Position numbers and translations under genes: made by a program | Shown here: positions 16,436 through 23,810 of the stretch, in pieces | Position numbering within the stretch: position 1 is the first letter of the stretch | Layout of the letters: each line of letters begins with the position of its first letter | Notes under the pieces: model-generated | Database searches by the model: none | What the model was told of the DNA's origin: nothing | Seen by the model: the letters and a program-made list of their open reading frames with translations, nothing else | From: Streptomyces sp. NBC_01754 | Lineage (GTDB): Bacteria; Actinomycetota; Actinomycetes; Streptomycetales; Streptomycetaceae | Assembly (NCBI RefSeq): GCF_035918015.1 | Contig: NZ_CP109132.1 | Location: 2,294,001 to 2,358,000 of the forward strand | Direction of reading: 5' to 3' | Length of the DNA stretch: 64,000 bases

Positions 16436-17338
16436 ATGACCCAACTCCTCGACCCGCCCCGGCCGTCCGCAGCCTCCCCCGAGTCGCCCTCCCCCGCCGC
16501 CCGCACCGCCCGCCGCAAGGCGGTGCTGCACTGGATCGCGGTGCACTCGCTGGGGGTGGCCGCCGCGCTCTTCTTCGTACTGCCGTTCGTCTTCGTCGTC
16601 CTGACCTCGCTGATGAGCGACCAGCAGGCGCTGACCCGCGACCTCATCCCCCGCACCTGGGAGTGGGACAACTACCGGCGCGTCTTCGAGACCCCGGGGT
16701 TCCTGACCTGGTGGCGCAACACCCTGCTGTACGCGGGCGTGGGGACCGTGCTGACGGTGGTCTCCTCGGTGCCCGTGGCCTACGCGCTGGCGAAGTTCCG
16801 CTTCCGGGGGCGCCGGCTCTCGCTGATGCTGGTCATCTCGATGATGATGCTGCCGCCCCAGGTGGTCATCATCCCGATGTACCTGTTCTGGGCCAAGCAG
16901 CTGGACCTGTCCGGCACGCTCTGGCCGCTGATCATCCCGATGGCGTTCGGCGACGCGTTCTCCATCTTCCTGCTGCGGCAGTTCCTGCTGACCATCCCGG
17001 ACGAGTACCTGGACGCGGCGAAGGTGGACGGCTGCGGCGAGTTCCGGACCCTGGTCAAGGTCGTCCTGCCGATGGCGAAGCCCGGGATCGCGGCGATCGC
17101 CCTGTTCCAGTTCTTCGCCGCCTGGAACGACTACTTCGGGCCGCAGATCTACGCCTCGGAGAACCCTGCCGCCTGGACGCTCAGTTACGGACTGGAGTCC
17201 TTCAAGGGCGCGCACCACACCGACTGGAACCTGACCATGGCCGCGACCGTTCTGGTCATGGCCCCCGTGATCGCCGTCTTCTTCTTCGCCCAGAAGGCGT
17301 TCGTCGAGGGCGTCACACTGACTGGAGTGAAGGGCTGA
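16436..17338 (+). CDS. csnG: Sugar ABC transporter permease (MalG type)
   Basis: 300 aa, three bases after csnF. Six membrane helices are predicted. The EAA coupling loop reads YLDAAKVDGCGEFRTLVKVVLP. The run LSLMLVISMMMLPPQVVIIPMYLF and the ending VEGVTLTGVKG are typical of MalG-type subunits. It forms the heterodimeric pore with the preceding permease. The N-terminus carries a Pro/Ser/Ala-rich cytoplasmic extension of about 20 residues. Confidence 0.88.
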   Translation: MTQLLDPPRPSAASPESPSPAARTARRKAVLHWIAVHSLGVAAALFFVLPFVFVVLTSLMSDQQALTRDLIPRTWEWDNYRRVFETPGFLTWWRNTLLYAGVGTVLTVVSSVPVAYALAKFRFRGRRLSLMLVISMMMLPPQVVIIPMYLFWAKQLDLSGTLWPLIIPMAFGDAFSIFLLRQFLLTIPDEYLDAAKVDGCGEFRTLVKVVLPMAKPGIAAIALFQFFAAWNDYFGPQIYASENPAAWTLSYGLESFKGAHHTDWNLTMAATVLVMAPVIAVFFFAQKAFVEGVTLTGVKG

Positions 17339-17339
17339 C

Positions 17340-18605
17340 ATGAAGCTCGCAGTAGTGGGTGGCGGATCCACCTACACCCCTGAACTGATCGACGGCTTCG
17401 CGCGGTTGCGCGACACCCTGCCCATCGAGGAGCTGGTGCTCGTCGACCCCGCGGCCGACCGGCTGGAGCTCGTCGGCCCGCTGGCCCGGCGGATCTTCGC
17501 CAAGCAGGGACACCCCGGCCGGATCACCACGACCGCCGATCTGGACGCGGGGGTGGAGGGGGCCGACGCGGTGCTGCTCCAGCTGCGCGTCGGCGGGCAG
17601 GCGGCCCGCGAGCAGGACGAGACCTGGCCGCTGGAGTGCGGCTGCGTGGGCCAGGAGACCACCGGCGCCGGCGGTCTCGCCAAGGCGATGCGCACCGTGC
17701 CGGTCGTCCTGGACATCGCCGAGCGGGTCCGGCGCACCAACCCGGGCGCCTGGATCATCGACTTCACCAACCCGGTCGGCATCGTGACCCGGGCCCTGCT
17801 GAACGCCGGGCACAAGGCCGTCGGGCTGTGCAACGTCGCGATCGGCTTCCAGCGCAAGTTCGCCCGGCTGCTGGACGTCGCCCCGGCCGAGGTCCACCTG
17901 GACCACGTCGGCCTGAACCACCTCTCCTGGGAGCTGGGGGTACGCCTCGGCGGCCCGGACGGCGAGGACGTCCTGCCCCGGCTGCTGGCCGAGCACGGCG
18001 AGGCGATCGCCGCCGACCTCAGGATGCCCTGGTCGTCCGTCGAACGGCTCGGTGTCGTGCCCTCGTACTACCTGCGGTACTTCTACGCGCACGACGAGGT
18101 CGTACGGGAGCTGGGCACCAAGCCGTCCCGGGCGGCCGAGGTCGCCGCGATGGAGAAGGAGCTGCTGGCCCTGTACGGCGATCCGGCGCTGGACGAGAAG
18201 CCCGCGCTGCTCGCCGAGCGCGGCGGTGCCTTCTACTCGGAGGCGGCCGTGGACCTCGCGGCCGCGCTGCTCGGCGGCGGCGGTTCGCCGGTCCAGGTCG
18301 TCAACACCTACAACAACGGCACGCTGCCCTTCCTGCCGGACGACGCGGTGATCGAGACGCAGGCCCGGGTGGACGGCTCGGGGGCGGTACCGCTCGCGGT
18401 CCCGAGGCTCGACCCGCTCTTCGCGGGGCTGGTCGCGAGCGTCACGGCGTACGAGGACCTGGCGCTCCAGGCGGCGCTGCACGGCGGCCGGGACCGGGTC
18501 TGCAAGGCGCTGCTGGCGCATCCGCTGGTGGGTCAGTTCGAGTACGCCGAGGGGCTCGCCGACCGGCTGATCGCGCACAACCGGGAGCACCTGGAGTGGG
18601 CGTGA
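17340..18605 (+). CDS. csnH: Family 4 glycosidase (NAD- and metal-dependent)
   Basis: 421 aa, one base after csnG. A Rossmann NAD site VVGGGSTYTPEL opens the protein. The metal-binding Cys of GH4 lies in GLCNVAIGF, and the His in LDHVGLNHLSWELG. DFTNPVGIVTRALL and NTYNNGTLPFLPDDAVIE are also conserved in the 6-phospho-beta-glucosidase branch. GH4 enzymes cleave by an oxidation-elimination mechanism. In the csn operon it is expected to split imported glucosamine oligomers or a phosphorylated form. Its stop codon overlaps the start of the kinase (GTGA). Confidence 0.86.
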   Translation: MKLAVVGGGSTYTPELIDGFARLRDTLPIEELVLVDPAADRLELVGPLARRIFAKQGHPGRITTTADLDAGVEGADAVLLQLRVGGQAAREQDETWPLECGCVGQETTGAGGLAKAMRTVPVVLDIAERVRRTNPGAWIIDFTNPVGIVTRALLNAGHKAVGLCNVAIGFQRKFARLLDVAPAEVHLDHVGLNHLSWELGVRLGGPDGEDVLPRLLAEHGEAIAADLRMPWSSVERLGVVPSYYLRYFYAHDEVVRELGTKPSRAAEVAAMEKELLALYGDPALDEKPALLAERGGAFYSEAAVDLAAALLGGGGSPVQVVNTYNNGTLPFLPDDAVIETQARVDGSGAVPLAVPRLDPLFAGLVASVTAYEDLALQAALHGGRDRVCKALLAHPLVGQFEYAEGLADRLIAHNREHLEWA

Positions 18606-19570
18606 ACGCTTCGGTCCTCGCGGTCGACGCGGGGAACAGCAAGACCGATGTGGCACTGATCGGCCAGGACGGATCGGTGCTCTCGACGGCGCGCGGCGGC
18701 GGGTTCCAGCCGCCCGCCGTCGGCGTGGAGGCGGCGGTCGACGTGCTGGCCGCCGCCGTCGGGCAGGCCCTGGCCCTGGCCGGTCAGCACGTCGACGGGG
18801 TGGACCACGTCTCGGCGTGTCTGGCCAACGCGGACCTCCCGGTGGAGGAGGCCGAACTGACCGAGGCCCTGCTCCGCCGGGGGTGGGGCCGTACGGTCGA
18901 GGTCCGCAACGACACCTTCGCGATCCTGCGGGCCGGGGTGGACGAACCGCGCGGGGTCGCCGTCGTCTGCGGCGCGGGGATCAACTGCGTGGGCATGAGG
19001 CCGGACGGCCGCACCGCGCGGTTCCCGGCGATCGGCCGGATATCCGGGGACTGGGGCGGAGGTTCGGGTCTCGCGGAGGAGGCCCTGTGGTACGCGGCAC
19101 GGGCCGAGGACGGGCGCGGCGAACCGACGGAGCTGATGCGGACGCTGCCCGGCCACTTCGGGCTGGGCTCGATGTACGAGCTGATCGAGGCACTGCACCG
19201 GGGGCGGATCACCCACGGGGAGCGGCACGCGCTGACCCCGGTGCTGTTCGCTACGAGCGCGGCCGGTGACCCGGTGGCGTCCGCCCTGGTGGACCGGCTG
19301 GCGGACGAGGTCGTCGCGATGGCCTCGGTGGCGCTGGGCCGGCTGGGGCTGCTGGACGAGGAGGCGCCCGTGCTGCTGGGCGGCAGTGTCCTGGCCGCTC
19401 GGCACGCCCGGCTGGACGGCCGGATCGCCGCGCTGCTGGCCGAGCGCGCCCCGAAGGCGGTGATCCGGGTGGTCGCCCAGCCCCCGGTGCTGGGCGCGGG
19501 ACTGCTGGGACTGGACCACCTGGGGGCCTCGCCCGAGGTCCGCGACAGACTGCACGCGCACTACGCCTGA
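18602..19570 (+). CDS. csnK: BadF/BcrA-type N-acetylglucosamine/glucosamine kinase
   Basis: 322 aa from GTG at 18602, overlapping csnH by four bases. ASKHA-fold motifs are clear: phosphate 1 ALAVDAGNSKTDVAL-like segment at the start (VLAVDAGNSKTDVALIG), phosphate 2 GVAVVCGAGINCVG, and ISGDWGGGSGLAEEALW. The C-terminal adenosine motif is VLLGGSVLAARH. Members phosphorylate GlcNAc or glucosamine in the cytoplasm. It is the last gene of the csn operon and completes import, hydrolysis and phosphorylation of chitosan oligomers. Confidence 0.85.
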   Translation: MNASVLAVDAGNSKTDVALIGQDGSVLSTARGGGFQPPAVGVEAAVDVLAAAVGQALALAGQHVDGVDHVSACLANADLPVEEAELTEALLRRGWGRTVEVRNDTFAILRAGVDEPRGVAVVCGAGINCVGMRPDGRTARFPAIGRISGDWGGGSGLAEEALWYAARAEDGRGEPTELMRTLPGHFGLGSMYELIEALHRGRITHGERHALTPVLFATSAAGDPVASALVDRLADEVVAMASVALGRLGLLDEEAPVLLGGSVLAARHARLDGRIAALLAERAPKAVIRVVAQPPVLGAGLLGLDHLGASPEVRDRLHAHYA

Positions 19571-19701
19571 CGTTCCGGCGGGTCCTCCCCCGCGGTGGAG
19601 CCGGCGCCCCCGAAGTACCTCGCGCGGGGGAATCCCCGCCGGTTCGGGAACCGATCAGACGTCCCGGACGTGTTCCTGGTGGGGGAGGGTCGGCCCGCTT
19701 C

Positions 19702-19820
19702 GGGGGTTCCGGCGGGTGTGTACCCGGCTCCGGGGGGTCCGGCGGGTGTGTACCCGGCTCCGGGGGGTCCGGCGGGTGTGTACCCGGCTCCGGGGGGTCC
19801 GGCGGGTGCGTTCCCGGCAG
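19702..19820. repeat. 30-bp tandem repeat, four units
   Basis: Four head-to-tail copies of a 30-bp unit lie at 19702-19731, 19732-19761, 19762-19791 and 19792-19820. The unit starts GGGGGGTCCGGCGGG and ends TGTACCCGGCTCC; the middle two are identical, the first differs by one base and the last is degenerate. As the unit is a multiple of three, both strands stay open: PAGPPGAGYT repeats on the minus strand (ORF 19561-19911) and GGPAGVYPAP on the plus strand. Neither ORF has a convincing start. The whole interval 19571-19984 holds no other recognised gene. Confidence 0.85.
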
Positions 19821-19984
19821 CGCGCCCTGATCGACCGCGGTCGTCCACGGTCGGATAGGGGACCGGCGCGGGATCCCGGCATTCCTGGTGAATGACGGTC
19901 TCTGCGACCATACTTCTGGTCAGGGTCCTTGCCTCCGGCCGGCCGGAGGGCCGGGCCGCCGTCAGTGACCGAGGGGGAGGTCAA

Positions 19985-21373
19985 GTGACATATCCGCCGA
20001 ATGCGGACGCACCGCGGGAGGGCGCGCCCGAGGGGCCGGACGCGCTCGCGACCGTACCCGCGCAACGCGGCGGCGTCCGGTCAGCGGCCGTCGGACGGCT
20101 CCGCGCCGCGGCGACGACGGAGCCGGGCCGGCTCCAGCTCATCGGTGCCGTACTGGCCCTGCTGGTCGTGGCGTTCGGGGCGGTGACGGTTCTGGAGGTA
20201 TCCGACCGGGCCTCGGCCGCCGACGACGTGGTGAGCCGCAGTCAGCCGCTGAGCGCGGACGCGGCGGACATCTACCGTTCCCTGGCCGACGCGGACACCA
20301 TGGCGGCGAGCGGTTTCCTGGCGGGCGCCGAGGAACCCGAGGACGTGCACGCCCAGTACGAGCGGGACATCAAGGAGGCCGCCGAGCTCCTGGTGAAGGC
20401 CGCAGCGAGCACGGACGCGTCGTCCTCCTCGGCGGGGGAGATCAGAACGCTCAACGAGCTGCTCCCCGTCTACACGGGCCTGATCGAGCGTGCCCGCGCC
20501 AACAACCGGCAGGGCCTGCCGCTGGGCGGCGCCTACCTCCGGTACGCGAACCAGAAGATGACCGGCGAACTCCTCCCGGCCGCCGAGCGGTTGTACGCGG
20601 CGGAGACCGGGCGCCTCTCCACCGACTCGGCCGACGCCCGGCGTTGGCCGTTCTTCGCGCTGGCCACGGGGCTGCTGGCGCTGGGCGCGCTGGTGTGGAT
20701 ACAGCGGCGCACCTACCGCCGCACCAACCGGGTCTTCAACCGGGGACTGCTCGGGGCGACCGCCGCGGCCTCGGTGGTGCTGCTGTGGCTGGCCGTGGGG
20801 CACACCGTCGCACGGGTCGAGCTGCGGGGCGCGATGGTGCACGGGCAGGAGTCGCTCGACGTGCTCAACAAGGCGCGGATCAACTCGCTGAAGGCACGCG
20901 CCAACGAGAACCTGACCCTGGTCGCCCGTGGCGCGGTGCTGACGGCCGACGGCACCCAGGACAAGTACGAGACCGACTACGCCACGGGCATGAAGGCACT
21001 CGGCGTCCAGCTCAGGAACGCGGAGTCGCTCGCCGACGACGCCTCCGGGAGGGAGCCGGTGGCCCGGGCGGTCAAGAGCGTCTCCGAGTGGCAGGAGCGC
21101 CACCGCAAGGCGCGGGCGACCGACGACCAGGGCGACTACGACGGCGCGTTGAAGCAGATCACCGACCCCCGGGGGTCCACGGGTGAGTCCTTCGCGCAGG
21201 TGGATGAGGCGCTGCGACAGGCGCTCGCCCACGAACAGGGTGAGTTCACCACGGCGGCCGAGGACGGACGCGGCGCCCTGGGCGGGCTGCCCGTCGGTGC
21301 CGCCGTGCTCGCCGTACTGGGCGCGGTCGCCGTGGTCGCGGGGATCAACCGCGGGCTCTCGGAGTACCGGTGA
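19985..21373 (+). CDS. GlnX-like four-helix-bundle membrane receptor
   Basis: 462 aa from GTG at 19985, with GAGGGGGAGG just upstream. Four membrane segments are predicted: about residues 50-70 (IGAVLALLVVAFGAVTVLEV), 220-238 (FFALATGLLALGALVWIQ), 260-280 (GATAAASVVLLWLAVGHTVA) and 435-455 (VGAAVLAVLGAVAVVAGINR). Each pair brackets an all-helical extracellular region resembling the sensory bundles of chemoreceptors. The gene starts a block with glnH-like and pknG genes, the order seen for Mycobacterium tuberculosis GlnX-GlnH-PknG, where GlnX passes a binding-protein signal across the membrane. The role here is inferred from this synteny and topology. Confidence 0.72.
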   Translation: MTYPPNADAPREGAPEGPDALATVPAQRGGVRSAAVGRLRAAATTEPGRLQLIGAVLALLVVAFGAVTVLEVSDRASAADDVVSRSQPLSADAADIYRSLADADTMAASGFLAGAEEPEDVHAQYERDIKEAAELLVKAAASTDASSSSAGEIRTLNELLPVYTGLIERARANNRQGLPLGGAYLRYANQKMTGELLPAAERLYAAETGRLSTDSADARRWPFFALATGLLALGALVWIQRRTYRRTNRVFNRGLLGATAAASVVLLWLAVGHTVARVELRGAMVHGQESLDVLNKARINSLKARANENLTLVARGAVLTADGTQDKYETDYATGMKALGVQLRNAESLADDASGREPVARAVKSVSEWQERHRKARATDDQGDYDGALKQITDPRGSTGESFAQVDEALRQALAHEQGEFTTAAEDGRGALGGLPVGAAVLAVLGAVAVVAGINRGLSEYR

Positions 21374-21384
21374 AAGGGGGAGCG

Positions 21385-22422
21385 ATGGCAGGGGCGAACC
21401 TCCGGGCGGCGGCCCGTGACAGGCTGCGCGGCTGGGGCGGTGTGACGGGCATGGCGGTGGCCTGCGCGGTCACCGCGGCTGTCACCCTGCTCCCGCTGGC
21501 GCACGGCGAGGGCCCCCTCGCCGTGCGGGAGACCGGCCAGGGGGTCACGTCGGCGGCGCCCGCCACGGCCGAGTCGTGCACGGACCCGGAGGCGAGCCTG
21601 CCGCCGTCCACCGCGGGCGGGCCGAGCATCCAGAAGATCCGCGAGCGCGGGGTGCTGATCGCGGGCGTCGACCAGAACAGCTTCCGGTGGGGGTACCGCA
21701 ACCCGGAGGACCGGTCCCTCGAAGGGTTCGACATCGACCTGGTGCGGGCCGTCGCCAAGGACATCCTGGGCGATCCGAACGCGGTGGTCTTCCGGGCGAT
21801 CCCCACCAACCAGCGCATCGCCGCGCTGGAGCACGACCAGGTGGACATCGTCGTGCGGACCATGACCATCAACTGCGACCGGCTGAAGCAGGTGTCGTTC
21901 TCCACCGCCTACTTCCAGGCCGGGCAGCAGGTCCTGGCACCGAAGAAGTCACGCATCACCGGGTACGACCGGTCGCTGGCCGGGAAGCGGGTGTGCAGCG
22001 CGGAGGGCTCCACGGCGTACGAGGCGCTGGAGAAGGAGTCGTACGGCGCGGTGTTCAAGGACGAGCACGAGGGCACCGAGCGGGACCAGGACCTGCTGAC
22101 CGTGCCCAACCAGCTGGACTGCCTGGTGCGGCTCCAGCTCGGCGAGGTCGACGCGATCGTCACCGACAACGCGCTGGCGGCCGGCCAGGCGGCCCAGGAC
22201 CCGGCGGTGGAGCTGAAGGGCGGCAAGCCGTTCACCGTCGAGTACTACGGCGTCGCGGCCAAGCTCGGCGCCGACGACCTGGTGGCCTGGGTCAACCACG
22301 TCCTGGAGGACTACCGGCGGGGCGGTGCGAAGAGTCCCTGGATGGAGTCGTACCACACGTGGCTGGAGGAGGGGCTGCCCGGGATCAAGGCGCCCCCGAC
22401 CCCCAAGTACCGGAGCAACTGA
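21385..22422 (+). CDS. GlnH-like amino-acid (Glu/Asp) binding protein
   Basis: 345 aa from ATG at 21385 with AAGGGGGAG before it; a GTG at 21370 overlapping the previous stop is an alternative. An N-terminal hydrophobic segment (MAVACAVTAAVTLLPLA) is a signal or anchor, with only a poor lipobox (AVAC). The SBP_bac_3 fold follows: GVLIAGVDQNSFRWGYRNP, LEGFDIDLVRAVAKDILG, RMNC-type segment TMTINCDRLKQVSFSTAYF, and GKRVCSAEGSTAYEAL. There is no amino-acid permease or ATPase nearby. Next to a GlnX-like receptor and pknG, it is more likely a periplasmic-type sensor of dicarboxylic amino acids than a transport component. Confidence 0.78.
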   Translation: MAGANLRAAARDRLRGWGGVTGMAVACAVTAAVTLLPLAHGEGPLAVRETGQGVTSAAPATAESCTDPEASLPPSTAGGPSIQKIRERGVLIAGVDQNSFRWGYRNPEDRSLEGFDIDLVRAVAKDILGDPNAVVFRAIPTNQRIAALEHDQVDIVVRTMTINCDRLKQVSFSTAYFQAGQQVLAPKKSRITGYDRSLAGKRVCSAEGSTAYEALEKESYGAVFKDEHEGTERDQDLLTVPNQLDCLVRLQLGEVDAIVTDNALAAGQAAQDPAVELKGGKPFTVEYYGVAAKLGADDLVAWVNHVLEDYRRGGAKSPWMESYHTWLEEGLPGIKAPPTPKYRSN

Positions 22423-22466
22423 ACCCGTCCGGGCCCCGGCCCGGCCGACGAGCGGAGAGGTGATCG

Positions 22467-23810
22467 ATGGGCGTGGCGGGATCCTTCCCCGGCTACGCGG
22501 GGAGGCCCCCCGGCCCGGTCATGGACCGGGACGAGGCGGACCGCGCGCTGGCCCGGCTCGGCGCGGAGCACGAGGCCGTCGAGAGCTCCCTGCTGGCCCT
22601 TCAGGACCACGCGGGGCGCCGGCTCCTGGAGGGCGCCGATCTGACCGGGACCACCAAGGAGCGCTGGGCCGCCACCGAACAGGCGATCAGCCGGCTGTGG
22701 ACGTACTTCGACGCGTACACCGGAGCCCTCCTCTCGGCCCGTGAGATCAGGGCCCGGCGGCGCCATCCCGGCAAGGACGACCTGGTCGCCCTCACCGGAC
22801 TGCTCCGCGGCGACGCGGTGACCGTGGGGAACCCGGGGACGGCCGCCCCCGGTCCCTCCCTCACGGGCCCGGCCAGGCTCTCCGAGCGGTTCACGCTGGA
22901 GGAGCTGGTCAGCCGGATGAACGACCTGTACGCGCGCTCGCTGGACATGGTCGTCGCCTCGGACGCGGTGTGGTCGGCGCTGCCCGCCCGGATAGACCTG
23001 CTCGCCGCCGAGCTGCACCGCACCCGCTCGCTGGCGCAGTCGGTGGGGGTGCGGCCCGGGGAGCACCCGGCGGGCGACGACCTGGAGGAGATCACCCAGG
23101 AGCTGACGACGCTGCGGGTGCAGGTGGTGTCCGACCCGCTGGCCTTCTGGCTTCCGGGCCCCGGCAGCGCCGCGCCCGGCGGCGGCCGTCCCGACACCTC
23201 GCGCTACGACCGGGCGGCCCGTGCCCTGGAGGACGTACGCCGGGAGATCGAGGCGGTGCTGGCGGTTCGGCAGGACGCCGAGCAGCGCCTGGTGCGTCTG
23301 CGTGACGTGCTCTCCCGCGCGGACCGCACCCTCGCCGAGGCCCGGTCGGCGCGCGGGGAGGTGCTCGCGAAGATCGCCGCCTCGGAGGTCCCGGCGGTGA
23401 GCGGGCCGCCGACCGCGTTGCAGGAGCGGCTGGCCACGGCGTCGGAGTACCGCAGGAACGCGCGCTGGAACCGGCTCTCGCCACTGCTGGACTCGTTGGA
23501 GCGAGAGGCCGAGGACGAGCTGCTGCGCGCCCGGGAGTCGCTGACCTCGGTCACCGCGCCGCTCGCGGTCCGGGCGCAGCTGCGCGGCAGGCTCGACGCG
23601 TACAAGGCGAAGGTGGCCCGGCACGGTCTGGCGGAGGATCCTCTGCTGACCGAGCGCTACGACGCCGCACGCCGGATGCTGTGGAGCGCGCCGTGCGATC
23701 TGCGGGTCGCCGAGCAGGCGGTGTCGCGCTACCAGCAGGCCGTCGCCGACCAGTTGACACCACGCCCACCGGCCGGGCAGGGCGTGCACGGGGACGGGGA
23801 GACATCATGA
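22467..23810 (+). CDS. Helical protein of unknown function in the pknG block
   Basis: 447 aa, ATG at 22467. The sequence is almost entirely alpha-helical and charged, with long stretches likely to form coiled coils (DRAARALEDVRREIEAVL, RLVRLRDVLSRADRTLAEA) and one Gly/Pro-rich break near residues 235-250. No enzymatic motif or signal peptide is visible, so it is probably cytoplasmic. It overlaps pknG by four bases (ATGA), a tight coupling that implies a complex with the kinase or stoichiometric expression. No family is recognised; scaffold or adaptor is a guess from shape and position. Confidence 0.7.
   Translation: MGVAGSFPGYAGRPPGPVMDRDEADRALARLGAEHEAVESSLLALQDHAGRRLLEGADLTGTTKERWAATEQAISRLWTYFDAYTGALLSAREIRARRRHPGKDDLVALTGLLRGDAVTVGNPGTAAPGPSLTGPARLSERFTLEELVSRMNDLYARSLDMVVASDAVWSALPARIDLLAAELHRTRSLAQSVGVRPGEHPAGDDLEEITQELTTLRVQVVSDPLAFWLPGPGSAAPGGGRPDTSRYDRAARALEDVRREIEAVLAVRQDAEQRLVRLRDVLSRADRTLAEARSARGEVLAKIAASEVPAVSGPPTALQERLATASEYRRNARWNRLSPLLDSLEREAEDELLRARESLTSVTAPLAVRAQLRGRLDAYKAKVARHGLAEDPLLTERYDAARRMLWSAPCDLRVAEQAVSRYQQAVADQLTPRPPAGQGVHGDGETS

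Noticed and set aside
19561..19911. A collagen-like secreted protein on the minus strand
   Set aside because: The frame is open only because the repeat unit is a multiple of three; it lacks a ribosome site and overlaps the csnK end.
21370..21384. GTG at 21370 as the start of the GlnH-like protein
   Set aside because: The purine-rich AAAGGGGGAG lies between it and the ATG at 21385, and is ideally placed for the latter.
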